DNA of 16,460 nt from Treponema sp. (GTDB lineage Bacteria; Spirochaetota; Spirochaetia; Treponematales; Breznakiellaceae), in the NCBI GenBank assembly GCA_031270205.1, contig JAISYA010000005.1, positions 1 to 16,460 on the forward strand, in the 5' to 3' direction. The notes below the pieces were generated by a model, which worked only from the letters and a program-made list of their open reading frames with translations, ran no database searches and was not told the origin of the DNA. This document shows positions 6,499 to 14,657 of this stretch, in pieces; positions within the stretch are counted from its first letter, which is position 1, and each line of letters starts with the position of its first letter. The position numbers were made by a program, and so were the translations under genes.

Positions 6499-7476
6499 CT
6501 ATCTGGACGAGTACAGATAACGGAAATATTCCATATCCGTCGAAAGAGTTTTGTCGAACTTCGGCAGGGTTGTGCGGTAGGATTCCACCGCCCGCCAGAA
6601 ATCGAAGAAACCGCGGTCCCGGTTGTAGGCGTCGGCGTAAATCCGGGAGGCTTCCGCATCGGCGGCGCCCCTGATGGCCTCGGAGCGGTTGTAGGCGGCG
6701 GACCGGATGGTCATGCGCTCGTTGTCCATCCGTCCCAGGAGGGCCGCTTTCCGGCCTTCGCCTTCGGAGCGGATCGCCTGGGCGATCTGGTTGCGTTCCT
6801 TGATCATCCGCGCGTAGACGCTGGGGGTAAGCTCGTCGGAATAGCGTATCTGCCTGGTGACTACGTCGATAAGCTCAATGCCGTATTCGGGGACCATACG
6901 CCGGGAACGGTCGAGTATCTCCGCGGCAAGCCTGCGCCGGCCCTTTTCAATGGGTTCGTAGCTCGTGTCGGGCTGTATCGAGGACTGGATCAGGCTGGGA
7001 TCGATTTCTTCCCCGATACCGAAAGTGTCCACCGCGCCGGCCCGTTCCATGATGATGTTGGAGTTTCGCACCGATTCCCGAAAGTAATTTTCCGCGGTTA
7101 CGGTTTTTACTTCCGAATCAATTACTTCGCCCAGCTTGGAATAGGCGGCGTCAATGGTGGCAATGGACTCGTAGAATTTTTTCGGATCGGCGATGCGCCA
7201 GCGGGCGGTAATGTCTACCCAGATGTATTGCTTTTCTTTGGTGGGTATGCTCGTCTGCTCCCCGTCCCAGGCCATGATCCGTTTCGGGTAACGAATCACT
7301 TCGTCGATAAACGGAATCCTGACATGCAGGCCCGCTTCGGTAATGACGTCTACCAGCCGACCCATCCGGACGATTACCGCCTGTTCCCCTTCCTCAATCG
7401 CGTAGAAGGGACCGGCCACCATAACGCCGATGATAATTACCGCGATGACAATAATGACAGTGATTGTTTTTTTCAT
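6499..7476 (-). CDS. hflC: HflC, membrane SPFH-domain protein
   Basis: HflC pairs with HflK in the inner membrane. In E. coli the HflKC complex surrounds the FtsH protease and limits access of membrane substrates to it. This 325-aa protein starts with a membrane anchor (residues about 5-24, rich in Ile and Val) followed by the SPFH/band-7 domain: AIEEGEQAVIVRMGR, GLHVRIPFIDEV, and the long helical part IKERNQIAQAIRSEGEGRK typical of HflC. The length fits the family. The ATG directly follows the TAA of hflK (TAAATG), with GGGAGG inside the end of hflK as the ribosome binding site, so the two are translated together. ftsH is not in this window. The C-terminal part ends in a region rich in aromatic residues. 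Confidence 0.93.
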   Translation of the reverse strand: MKKTITVIIVIAVIIIGVMVAGPFYAIEEGEQAVIVRMGRLVDVITEAGLHVRIPFIDEVIRYPKRIMAWDGEQTSIPTKEKQYIWVDITARWRIADPKKFYESIATIDAAYSKLGEVIDSEVKTVTAENYFRESVRNSNIIMERAGAVDTFGIGEEIDPSLIQSSIQPDTSYEPIEKGRRRLAAEILDRSRRMVPEYGIELIDVVTRQIRYSDELTPSVYARMIKERNQIAQAIRSEGEGRKAALLGRMDNERMTIRSAAYNRSEAIRGAADAEASRIYADAYNRDRGFFDFWRAVESYRTTLPKFDKTLSTDMEYFRYLYSSR

Positions 7477-8457
7477 TTATCTCGTCCCTCCCTGAGCGCC
7501 GGAGCGCGCCCCGCCGAGGTTCATCATGGGCAGGAAATTGTCCAGGCTGCGGTCGATGATCACCGTGCCGTCCGCGTCCCTGAACACTTCCTCAACCATC
7601 TCGTAGTAGAGCCGTTGCCGCGTAACTTCCGGGGCGCGGCGGTATTCGTCATAGACCGAGTTGAAGCGGGCGACATCGCCGTTTGCCCGGTTCACCCGCT
7701 CCGTCGCATAGCCCTGGGCGATCTGTACCACCCGCTCCGCCTCTCCCTTGGCTCTGGGAATTTCCTCGTTGTAGACCTGCTGGCCTTCGTTGATCAGGCG
7801 GTTCATGTCCTGGATGGCCATGTTCACGTCGTCAAACGCTTCCTGCACCCCCGAGGGCGGGTCAATGTTCTGGAGCTTCACCGCCATTACATTGATCCCC
7901 AGGCCGTAGCTCCTGAACGTTTCGTTCATAAGGTCCGTCCCGGCAAGTTCAATGGCGGCCCGTTCCGGACTCATGATGTCCATAATCGCCCGGTCGCCCA
8001 CGAGCATGTTGATCACTGAGCGGGACACGTCCCGAATGGTCCGCTCCCGCTCCATCACGTTAAAGACCCAGGCTTTGGAGTCCGTTATACGGTACTGGAT
8101 GATCCACTCCACATCCACGATGTTAAGGTCGCCGGTGAGCATGGTCGCCTCATTGCTCTCCCCCGAATAGGTTGAGGAGATTCCGCTTTGCAGGGTGCGG
8201 AAGCCGAACTGCTCGGTCCGCACGGCCTTTACATTTATCGTATAGTTCCGGTCAATGCCTAAGGGCAGCTTGAACTGCAGGCCCGGCCCCTTTATACCGA
8301 GATATTTGCCGAAGCGGGTGACCACCGCCTCTTCGGCCTGGTCCACAATGTATACGCTGGTCCCCAAAAGGATCACCAGCACGATTCCCAGGGCGGCCAG
8401 GCCCAGCTTTGCCGGGCTTAAAAACTTGTCCACCTTGGGGGGAGTAAAATGCTGCAT
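7477..8457 (-). CDS. hflK: HflK, membrane SPFH-domain protein
   Basis: HflK is the partner of HflC (see the next gene on this strand). The 326-aa protein has a short N-terminal tail, a membrane span at about 17-38 (LGLAALGIVLVILLGTSVYI), then the SPFH domain beginning VDQAEEAVVTRFGKY with GPGLQFKLPLGI, and the HflK-typical LQNIDPPSGVQEAFDDV. The helical part contains EEIPRAKGEAERVVQIA and the family-like YATERVNRANGDVARF. It is shorter than E. coli HflK (about 420 aa) mainly because the Gly-rich cytoplasmic N-terminus is missing. GGAGG at 8463-8467, 5 nt before the ATG, decides the start. The gene lies 123 nt downstream of the radical SAM gene that ends the his operon, on the same strand. Confidence 0.93.
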   Translation of the reverse strand: MQHFTPPKVDKFLSPAKLGLAALGIVLVILLGTSVYIVDQAEEAVVTRFGKYLGIKGPGLQFKLPLGIDRNYTINVKAVRTEQFGFRTLQSGISSTYSGESNEATMLTGDLNIVDVEWIIQYRITDSKAWVFNVMERERTIRDVSRSVINMLVGDRAIMDIMSPERAAIELAGTDLMNETFRSYGLGINVMAVKLQNIDPPSGVQEAFDDVNMAIQDMNRLINEGQQVYNEEIPRAKGEAERVVQIAQGYATERVNRANGDVARFNSVYDEYRRAPEVTRQRLYYEMVEEVFRDADGTVIIDRSLDNFLPMMNLGGARSGAQGGTR

Positions 8458-8492
8458 AAACGCCTCCGTTTAGCAGTGTAAAGGAATAGGGG

Positions 8493-8522
8493 ATAATTTG
8501 CTATCGGTTGAAGACAGGGCAA
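8493..8522 (-). promoter_or_regulatory. Possible weak hflK promoter
   Basis: On the minus strand TTGCCC (8517-8522) and AATTAT (8493-8498), each 4 of 6 matches, are spaced by 18 bp and lie 36 bp before the hflK start. It is the best candidate in the gap after the his operon, but weak; read-through from the his operon is equally possible. Confidence 0.25.
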
Positions 8523-8562
8523 CGTCATTTACTTTTTCCGGGTGAGGGAACCGTGACGGCCC

Positions 8563-8581
8563 GCGCCCGCCTGCCGGGCGC
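8563..8581 (-). terminator. Hairpin at the end of the radical SAM gene
   Basis: GCGCCCG (8563-8569) and CGGGCGC (8575-8581) form a perfect 7-bp stem with a 5-nt loop that starts at the last base of the stop codon. No T-run follows on the minus strand, so it is at most a partial terminator or a processing/stabilising structure between the his operon and hflK. Confidence 0.4.
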
Positions 8582-9426
8582 TATTGGTACACTTCCACCG
8601 GGACCGGCGCGGAGGCTCCGGCAAGGGCGAGGCGGAGTGCCGCGGCTCTGGATTCAAGATACGCGACGGGAAGAGCCTGCGCCTTCGGATCTTCCGGCGC
8701 AGGCCGGGCCTTGCTGTAAACCTGCACCTTGCGGATGCCGGCCTTACCGTTTTTCGCGCGGACAGCCAATTCCGCCAGCAGCGATTCCCAGGCTTGCCCC
8801 TCCTCAGGCGGCGGGGCTTTACCGTCCACGCTGCAAAGCATCGTCTGGATAATCACCGGCGTGCAGGCGGCGAACTCCTTTATCTTCGCGGTAAGGTCCT
8901 CAAAGGGAACGGCGGAGCGGTTCATTTGCCGATACCATAAGGGAGTCCCCGCGTCCAGCTTGAGCCAAATGTTCAGCGGCAGGGAACAGACGGCGTCTTG
9001 AAGCAGGTCAAAGACCGCCTTTTGCAGCAGTCCGGTTCCGTTGGTGATAAGCACGATCTCCGCGCCGGGAACCATCTCGCCGCGGACATTGCCGGCACGG
9101 CGCAGGGCCGCGGCCAGATACGGCGACAGGGACGGCTCGCCGTTCCCGGAAAAACAGATGTCTCTAACCGGCAGGCCCCGCAGCGCCGCCTCCGCAAGGG
9201 CGTCCCGAAGCTCAATTTCCATACGCTCCGATGAAAATTCAGACTTTGCCGAAAACGGAAAAACTTCGCAGTAGGGGCAGTCAAACGAACAGCGTTTCCG
9301 ATCAGGGAAGAGATTGATCCCTATTGAGAGACCGCCCGAACGGCGGGAATACACCGGATATACGAGAATCCCTTTTTCCCTTTCCCGGTGGTTTTCAACA
9401 GGGCCGACGGGAGGGGAAATGCTCAT
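8581..9426 (-). CDS. Radical SAM protein, TYW1-like (COG0731 type)
   Basis: This 281-aa enzyme has the radical SAM cluster motif CSFDCPYC: Cys46, Cys50 and Cys53 would hold the [4Fe-4S] cluster that cleaves S-adenosylmethionine. Before it is the GLSIGINLFP segment, and after it come CFSGNGEPSLSP (the glycine-rich SAM motif) and IVLITNGTG. This pattern is that of the small stand-alone proteins grouped with wyosine-synthesis-like Fe-S oxidoreductases; their substrate in bacteria is unknown to me. There is no extra Fe-S or B12 domain. The ATG overlaps the hisD stop in an ATGA, so it is translationally coupled to hisD as the last gene of the his operon. That suggests a link to histidine metabolism or only a shared promoter. 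The family is confident; the substrate is unknown. Confidence 0.85.
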   Translation of the reverse strand: MSISPPVGPVENHREREKGILVYPVYSRRSGGLSIGINLFPDRKRCSFDCPYCEVFPFSAKSEFSSERMEIELRDALAEAALRGLPVRDICFSGNGEPSLSPYLAAALRRAGNVRGEMVPGAEIVLITNGTGLLQKAVFDLLQDAVCSLPLNIWLKLDAGTPLWYRQMNRSAVPFEDLTAKIKEFAACTPVIIQTMLCSVDGKAPPPEEGQAWESLLAELAVRAKNGKAGIRKVQVYSKARPAPEDPKAQALPVAYLESRAAALRLALAGASAPVPVEVYQ

Positions 9427-10787
9427 AACGCCCTGCTCCGGGCGCTTTCCACGTGGAAGATGAGTCCTTCCGCCGCGGCGATACGTTCCGCCGCCCGCCT
9501 GGCTTTTTCAAAACCGCCGCCGCCGGCGCAGCGGAGGGTAGTAAGGGTTTTGAGAAAATGACGGACCGAAAGGCCGCCCGAAAAACGGGCGCTTCCCGAT
9601 GTGGGCAGGGTATGGTTGATCCCCGCCGAATAATCCCCCAGGACTTCCGCGGAAAGGCCGCCGATAAACAGGGAACCGTAATTTTTAAGAGCGGGTATCC
9701 ATTCCCCGGCGCGGGCGGTCTGTAGTTCAAGGTGCTCCGGCGCAATCGTGTTGGCGATCCGTATCGCCTCTTCCCTGTTTTCGTAAACGATGATAAGCCC
9801 GCCTGAGTCAAGCGAAGAGCGGGCCGCTTCGGAAGGCAGGGCGGTAAGCCGCCGTTCAACGGCCCCGGCGATTTGTTCCGCCATGTCCCTGTTTGGAACC
9901 AGGGCGCGGGCGCGGGCGTCAGGATCATGTTCCGCCTGGGCAAGCATGTCCGCCGCTATTAAGTCTACGGCCCGCGCGCCGCCGCTTTCCCCGCCGCCGC
10001 CGGCAATAACAAGCACGTCGGTGGGGCCGGCGACAAAATCAATCCCCACTTCACCAAAGAGCATACGCTTCGCGGCGGCCACGTATTTGTTTCCCGGCCC
10101 GGCGATGACGTCAACCCTGGGAACCGTTTCCGTCCCCAGCGCGAGGGCCGCCACCGCCTGCGCGCCGCCCAGGGCAAATACCCGAAGCCGGCTTTTGCCG
10201 GCTGTCTCCGGTGAAACCGCTTTCCCGCCAGGGGACGCCCCGGCAATTTCCCCGGCGATAGCGGCGGCGGCCATAATCCGCCGGTCAGGGAGGCCGTCTT
10301 CCAGGGGCGGGGAGGCGAGGATCAGTTCCCCCACCCCGGCGCTGAAGGCGGGGATCAGGCCCATGAGCGCGGTGGAAATCAGGGGAAACCTGCCGGCGGG
10401 AACATAAATTGCCGCCCGTTCCACGGGAATTACCCGCTGGCCGGTAACAAGGCCGTCATCCATCTCGTATTCAAAATCAAAAAATTGTTCTTTTTGTTTC
10501 AGCGAAAAACGGCTGATATGATCTGCCGCCAGTTCCAGGGCCGCGGTCAATTCGGGATCATTTGCGCGTAACGCGTCAAGGGATTTCTTCACCACGGACG
10601 GGGACACTTCAAATTGTTCAGGGCAGCCTTTGTCAAAGCGGGAAGCGAAGCGGCGCACCGCCTCATCCCCCCCGGCCCGTACCGCCGCTATTATTTCTTG
10701 CACCGCCGCCCCAAGCGCCCCGTCATCATTCCGCGCCGCGATATTTTTCCAGTACGAATCAAATGCAATGCCGTCTATTATTTTCAC
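9423..10787 (-). CDS. hisD: Histidinol dehydrogenase
   Basis: HisD carries out the last two steps of histidine synthesis, oxidising L-histidinol through the aldehyde to L-histidine with two NAD+ and Zn2+ (EC 1.1.1.23). The 454-aa protein (from GTG 10787) shows the signature GPGNKYVAAAKRMLFG (230-245) and IDFVAGPTDVLVIA (249-262). By spacing to E. coli HisD the zinc ligands are Gln284, His287, Asp385 and His445, and the catalytic pair is Glu351-His352 in APEHLEL. An insertion of about 15 residues near 183-199 (Ala/Gly/Pro-rich) is unusual. The frame extends upstream to 10919 only by crossing the end of hisC; GTG 10787 has GAGG 8 nt before it, matches the family N-terminus (KIIDG), and follows hisC by 46 nt. 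It is coupled by ATGA overlap to the radical SAM gene. Confidence 0.94.
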   Translation of the reverse strand: MKIIDGIAFDSYWKNIAARNDDGALGAAVQEIIAAVRAGGDEAVRRFASRFDKGCPEQFEVSPSVVKKSLDALRANDPELTAALELAADHISRFSLKQKEQFFDFEYEMDDGLVTGQRVIPVERAAIYVPAGRFPLISTALMGLIPAFSAGVGELILASPPLEDGLPDRRIMAAAAIAGEIAGASPGGKAVSPETAGKSRLRVFALGGAQAVAALALGTETVPRVDVIAGPGNKYVAAAKRMLFGEVGIDFVAGPTDVLVIAGGGGESGGARAVDLIAADMLAQAEHDPDARARALVPNRDMAEQIAGAVERRLTALPSEAARSSLDSGGLIIVYENREEAIRIANTIAPEHLELQTARAGEWIPALKNYGSLFIGGLSAEVLGDYSAGINHTLPTSGSARFSGGLSVRHFLKTLTTLRCAGGGGFEKARRAAERIAAAEGLIFHVESARSRAL

Positions 10788-10817
10788 TATTAAAACCTCA
10801 AATATTAAAACCTCAAA
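10788..10817 (-). repeat. Tandem 15-bp duplication carrying the hisD ribosome binding site
   Basis: On the plus strand TATTAAAACCTCAAA occurs twice back to back (10788-10802 and 10803-10817). On the coding strand each copy contains TTTGAGGTTTTAATA, giving two GAGG sites at 8 and 23 nt before the hisD GTG. The proximal one is correctly spaced. The duplication fills most of the hisC-hisD gap. Confidence 0.8.
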
Positions 10818-10833
10818 TCTTAAGTGAAAAAAA

Positions 10834-11913
10834 TTAACTACCGGTAATTTCACGGCAGGCGGAAAGAAACGCGTCCATTTCCTCATCCGTTCCGATAGTG
10901 ACCCGCAGGTAATCGGCAATCCGGTCTTTGTTGAAATGCCGTACCAATATTCCCCGTTCCCGCAACGCGCTGAAGAAGACCGCGCCGCTTATGGACGGAT
11001 ATTTCATAAAAATAAAATTGGCCGCCGAGGGCAGAAGCTCAAAGCCCAGTCCCCGCAGCGCTGCGGAAACCCGCTCACGGCTTGCCGTCACCCTGCGGTT
11101 GATACCGTCGTAATAAGCGGGATCACAAACCGCCGCGGCCGCGCCGGCAAGGGCGAGCCGGTCCAGCGTGTAGGAATTAAACGAATCCCTGATACGGCAG
11201 AGGCCTTCAATAAGTTCCGCGCTGCCGATGGCAAAGCCTACCCGCAGCCCCGCCAGGGAAGCCGACTTTGAAAGGGTGTGTACCGTGAGCAAATTCGGGT
11301 GTTCGTTGATATAGGGAACCGCGGAATCCGCGCCAAAAGCGGCGTATGCCTCGTCAAGGATAAAAACCCGGCCGTCTTTTTGCAGATACTCCGCCAGCGG
11401 CAGAATATCGGCCAGGGGCAGCGCCTTGCCGGTAGGGGCGTTGGGATTGGGAAATACGGCGCCGCCCGACGGGATCTTATAATCGGCGGTTCTGATTGAA
11501 AAATTATCGTCTAACGGAACGGTACGAAACGGAATTCCCCACAGGGCGGCGTACACCGGATAAAAACTGTAGGTAATGTCCGGAAAAAGTACGCCGGATT
11601 CAGAGTTAAGCCCCGCCTCAAAAAAAGCGCCGAACGCGAAGGCCAGCACTTCGTCGGAACCGTTACCCGCAAACACCTGTTCAGGCCGTACCCCGTAACG
11701 GGCCGCGGCCGCTTCCCGGAATTCGCTACAGGCGGGATCAGGGTAAAGCCGGAGCCGGTTTCCCGCCGCATTTTGTATGGCCTCGATAACCGCAGGCGAA
11801 GGCGGATAGGGATTCTCATTGGTGTTGAGTTTAATGAAATGCCTGTCCCTGGGCTGCTCACCGGGAATATAGGGCTTGAGATTCCTGGTACGGCTATTCC
11901 AGTATACGCTCAT
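10834..11913 (-). CDS. hisC: Histidinol-phosphate aminotransferase
   Basis: HisC moves an amino group from glutamate to imidazole-acetol phosphate to give L-histidinol phosphate, with pyridoxal phosphate as cofactor (EC 2.6.1.9). The 359-aa protein belongs to the class I/II fold: the N-terminal KLNTNENPYPPSP, GNGSDEVL for cofactor phosphate contact, PNPNAPTG (155-162), ILDEAY (185-190, Asp187 facing the PLP nitrogen) and the cofactor lysine Lys216 in TLSKSASLAGLRVGF. The C-terminal part has the GILVRHF segment before DYLRVTIGT. The length fits the family. The start codon overlaps the stop of the HisA-IE gene by one base (TAATG), so translation is coupled. Homologues can also act on aromatic amino acids, but the his operon context decides for HisC. 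Confidence 0.94.
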   Translation of the reverse strand: MSVYWNSRTRNLKPYIPGEQPRDRHFIKLNTNENPYPPSPAVIEAIQNAAGNRLRLYPDPACSEFREAAAARYGVRPEQVFAGNGSDEVLAFAFGAFFEAGLNSESGVLFPDITYSFYPVYAALWGIPFRTVPLDDNFSIRTADYKIPSGGAVFPNPNAPTGKALPLADILPLAEYLQKDGRVFILDEAYAAFGADSAVPYINEHPNLLTVHTLSKSASLAGLRVGFAIGSAELIEGLCRIRDSFNSYTLDRLALAGAAAAVCDPAYYDGINRRVTASRERVSAALRGLGFELLPSAANFIFMKYPSISGAVFFSALRERGILVRHFNKDRIADYLRVTIGTDEEMDAFLSACREITGS

Positions 11914-13229
11914 TATTTCCTGTGTCTCCGGTCAAGCTCGTCCAGTATTTCCTGAACGGTAACTCCGGCGCGGGTCATGAGCGCTGTGGTAAAATAGAGC
12001 AGATCGGACGCTTCCCAGACAATTTCGTCGTGGGTTTTTGCCGCGCAGAGTTCCCCGGCTTCTTCCATCACCTTTTCTCTGACCAGGTCATCGTCCAAAG
12101 CCGCTGTGTAGGAGCCGGGGGCGGGGCTGCGAAAACGCCCGGCGATAATGCCCTGAAGAAATTCCCAGGTGTAGTTTCTGTTGGTTGAAAAGCAGGACCA
12201 CGCGCCGGTGTGGCAGACAGGCCCGGCCGCTTCGGCAACGGCAAGGAGCGCGTCCCGGTCACAGTCGGCCCGCAGCCGCTTGAGCTTAAGGACGCTGCCC
12301 GATGTTTCACCCTTCATCCAGAGTTTGTTTCTGCTGCGGCTGTGAAAACAGACATTGCCGCGCTTGAAGGTTTCGGTTAACGCTTCCGCGTCGGTAAAGC
12401 CGGTCATCAGCACCTGGCCGTCGCCAGATTGGGCGATGAGGGGCAGCAGGGCGCTTTGTCCTCCGCTTTCGGCGGCCCTGCCGGTTTCGCCTTTTTTCCA
12501 GTTAAGTGATCTGATAAAAGCATCGGCGAGATTTATTTTCCCGGTATACAGGGCCATACCGAGCTGGACGTCGCAGCCCAGAACGGCAAGTTCCTCAATT
12601 TCGTCTAACGTGGAAACGCCGCCCGCGGCGGTAATCCGGCATGAAACCGCTTCCCGCAGCTTCCGCGCCTGTTCAAGATCGATCCCCGCCATGCCGCCTT
12701 CCCGCTCAACGCAGGTAAAGAGCAGTTCCGACGTAAAGGTTTCAACCGCTTTTGCCGTCTCAATAAGATCAAGGCCTGTGTGGGTTTTCCAGCCGTCCAC
12801 GACAACTTCGCCGCCGCGGGCGTCCACCGCAACAATGAGCCGCTCCCGGCCGATTTGCTCCGCCATGGCCTCAAGGAAAGGGATGTTCACCCCGAATTCT
12901 CCGCCGCCGGCCCCTTTTTTTGCCGGGTCACGAAAAGCGCCCGACCCGACGATGATCTTTCGCGCGCCCAAGCTCACCAGTTCCTTTGCCTGTTCAGGCG
13001 TTCTGATTCCTCCCCCTGTCCGGCACTCCGCTTTTCTTAAAATCTTTTTTATCATCTCTAAATTGGAACCTTTACCCATTGCGGCGTCCAAATCGATTAC
13101 CGCCACTTCGCCGTAACGGTCGAATTCTTCCGCCAGTTCCAGGAAATCATCGCGCTGCAAGACCAGTTCCGCCCCCTGTTTAAGCTGAACCACCCTGCCG
13201 CCCTGCACGTCAATTGAAGCTATCACCAT
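11913..13229 (-). CDS. hisAIE: Trifunctional HisA-HisI-HisE fusion protein
   Basis: One uninterrupted 438-aa frame joins three histidine enzymes. Residues 1-245 are HisA, the ProFAR isomerase (EC 5.3.1.16), a TIM barrel with catalytic Asp7 and Asp136, GGGIRTPE, GWKTHTG and AAGGVS. Residues 262-350 are HisI, phosphoribosyl-AMP cyclohydrolase (EC 3.5.4.19), with SRSRNKLWMKGETSG and Zn ligands Cys323 (in DCDRDAL), Cys339 (CHTG) and Cys346. Residues 352-438 are HisE, phosphoribosyl-ATP pyrophosphatase (EC 3.6.1.31), with GSYTAAL, VMEEAGEL and EASDLLYF. The linker between HisA and HisI is about 15 residues (near 246-260). All catalytic residues I can check are present. HisIE fusions are common; I do not know a described HisA fused in front. 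The start overlaps hisF by 7 nt (ATGGTGA) and the stop overlaps hisC by one base. The symbol is descriptive. Confidence 0.93.
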   Translation of the reverse strand: MVIASIDVQGGRVVQLKQGAELVLQRDDFLELAEEFDRYGEVAVIDLDAAMGKGSNLEMIKKILRKAECRTGGGIRTPEQAKELVSLGARKIIVGSGAFRDPAKKGAGGGEFGVNIPFLEAMAEQIGRERLIVAVDARGGEVVVDGWKTHTGLDLIETAKAVETFTSELLFTCVEREGGMAGIDLEQARKLREAVSCRITAAGGVSTLDEIEELAVLGCDVQLGMALYTGKINLADAFIRSLNWKKGETGRAAESGGQSALLPLIAQSGDGQVLMTGFTDAEALTETFKRGNVCFHSRSRNKLWMKGETSGSVLKLKRLRADCDRDALLAVAEAAGPVCHTGAWSCFSTNRNYTWEFLQGIIAGRFRSPAPGSYTAALDDDLVREKVMEEAGELCAAKTHDEIVWEASDLLYFTTALMTRAGVTVQEILDELDRRHRK

Positions 13230-14023
13230 CTAACGCAAACTCCTTTTGATTCCGCGTGTCTTTTTATTTCTTTAATTGTGGTTTTTCCGTAGTGAAGCAG
13301 GGACGCCAGCAAAGCCGCGTCCGCGCCGGGAGCGGGGGCGTCACCTGACTCCGCCGAAGCGGTACTGAGCAAAACACCGGCGATCTGATCCAGATTCCCC
13401 GCGCCGCCTGAAGCGATCACCGGAACCGGCGCGGCCTCCAGTATGCGGCGGGTAAGTTCCAGATCATAGCCGCCGCCTGTACCGTCGGCGTCAATCGAAT
13501 TAAGCAGTATTTCTCCCGCGCCCAACTCCACCGCCCGCACCGCCCATTCGACGGCGTCAATTCCGGTACAGGTTCTTCCACCGTGGGAATAGGCATACCA
13601 TCGCGGCGGCCCGGCCGGAGAGGCTCTTTTGGCGTCAATCGAAAGCACCACGCACTGACTGCCGTAGGCGCGGGCCATTTCGCTTAACAATTCGGGCCGC
13701 TGCAGGGCCGAAGTACACAGCGAAACCTTATCCGCCCCGGCGTTCATCGCCTTGCGCATGTCGTCCAGGCTGCGGATTCCGCCGCCTACGCAGAGTGGAA
13801 TAAAAACCTCGGCGGCCACTTTGCGCACCAGATTCAGGAGTGTCGCCCTGCTTTTGTAGGAAGCGCCGATGTCCAGAAAGACAAGTTCGTCTGCGCCGCC
13901 GTCGTTGTAGCGCCGGGCCAGTTCCGCCGGATCTCCCGCGTCCTGAATGCCCTTGAACTTGATCCCCTTCACCACCCTGCCGTCGTCCACATCAAGACAG
14001 GGAATTATCCGCTTAGCCTGCAT
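13223..14023 (-). CDS. hisF: Imidazole glycerol phosphate synthase, cyclase subunit
   Basis: HisF is the barrel half of the HisHF complex. With ammonia from HisH it closes the imidazole ring of PRFAR to give imidazole glycerol phosphate and AICAR (EC 4.3.2.10). The 266-aa protein carries both catalytic aspartates at the family positions, Asp11 (RIIPCLDVDDGRVVKG) and Asp130 (VVLSIDAKR). It also has CVGGGIRS and VIASGGAGN for the two phosphate sites and LNSIDADGTGGGYD. A short insert before LLASLLHYG (near 217-232, Ala/Ser/Gly-rich) is unusual. The start lies 11 nt inside hisH and the end 7 nt inside the HisA-IE gene, so the subunits are made in coupled fashion. Confidence 0.95.
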   Translation of the reverse strand: MQAKRIIPCLDVDDGRVVKGIKFKGIQDAGDPAELARRYNDGGADELVFLDIGASYKSRATLLNLVRKVAAEVFIPLCVGGGIRSLDDMRKAMNAGADKVSLCTSALQRPELLSEMARAYGSQCVVLSIDAKRASPAGPPRWYAYSHGGRTCTGIDAVEWAVRAVELGAGEILLNSIDADGTGGGYDLELTRRILEAAPVPVIASGGAGNLDQIAGVLLSTASAESGDAPAPGADAALLASLLHYGKTTIKEIKRHAESKGVCVRW

Positions 14024-14657
14024 AATCGCCCTCCGCCCAGTTTTTCAAAAGCTCAAGGCCGGCCGCGCCGGATTTTTCCGGGTGAAACTGCACCGCCGCC
14101 AGAGCGCCCCGCTCCACCGCCGAACAGTAGCGCACATAGTACTCCGCCTCGGCGGCGCATATTGAGCTGTCCGCCGGATCGGCGTAATACGAATGAATGT
14201 AATAAAAGAACGTGTTATCCGCCAGGCCCCGGAACATTGCCGATTCAGGCCGCGCCCGCGTCTGGTTCCAGCCGATTTGCGGAACCTTGCGCCCGGGAAA
14301 GCGCCGTACCGTACCGGGGATCAGCGAAAGCCCCTTCACTTCCCTGCCGCCGGCGGGCGGCGCTTCCTCAGAAGATTCAAAAAGCAACTGCAAACCGATA
14401 CATATTCCCAGAAAGGGCCGGTCCGCCCGTATCCATTCGCCAAGCGCCTGGGCATAGCCGGATTGTTCCAGCGAGGCCATGGCCGCCGCGAAATGGCCGT
14501 CGCCGGGAAAAATGATCTTCTCAAAAGGGGAAGCCGAAAGCGAAAGCTCATCGGGACCGGCGGCGAAACGGGCGGGTATCGCAAGCAGTCCCAGGGCGTT
14601 CATCAGCGAGCCGAGATTGCCCGCGCCGTAATCAATCACCCCGACCAAATCACTCAT
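14013..14657 (-). CDS. hisH: Imidazole glycerol phosphate synthase, glutaminase subunit
   Basis: HisH hydrolyses glutamine and passes ammonia to HisF. The 214-aa class I glutamine amidotransferase has the catalytic triad Cys86 (GICIGLQLLFE), His192 and Glu194 (VQFHPEKSG). The N-terminal segment is VIDYGAGNLGS; the oxyanion-strand motif reads PGDGHF where PGVG is more usual. The length is normal. The ATG overlaps the hisB stop by ATGA and the 3' end overlaps hisF by 11 nt. A stand-alone pyridoxal or anthranilate amidotransferase is excluded by the direct neighbourhood of hisF. Confidence 0.95.
   Translation of the reverse strand: MSDLVGVIDYGAGNLGSLMNALGLLAIPARFAAGPDELSLSASPFEKIIFPGDGHFAAAMASLEQSGYAQALGEWIRADRPFLGICIGLQLLFESSEEAPPAGGREVKGLSLIPGTVRRFPGRKVPQIGWNQTRARPESAMFRGLADNTFFYYIHSYYADPADSSICAAEAEYYVRYCSAVERGALAAVQFHPEKSGAAGLELLKNWAEGDYAG

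Noticed and set aside
7228..8019. Long plus-strand open frame (263 codons) across hflK/hflC
   Set aside because: It is antisense to two clearly conserved genes and its protein has no family features; it results from GC-rich codon use.
10788..10919. Longer HisD with 44 extra N-terminal residues
   Set aside because: The extension overlaps hisC and translates the 15-bp duplication (FEVLIFEVLI); the family begins at KIIDG after GTG 10787.
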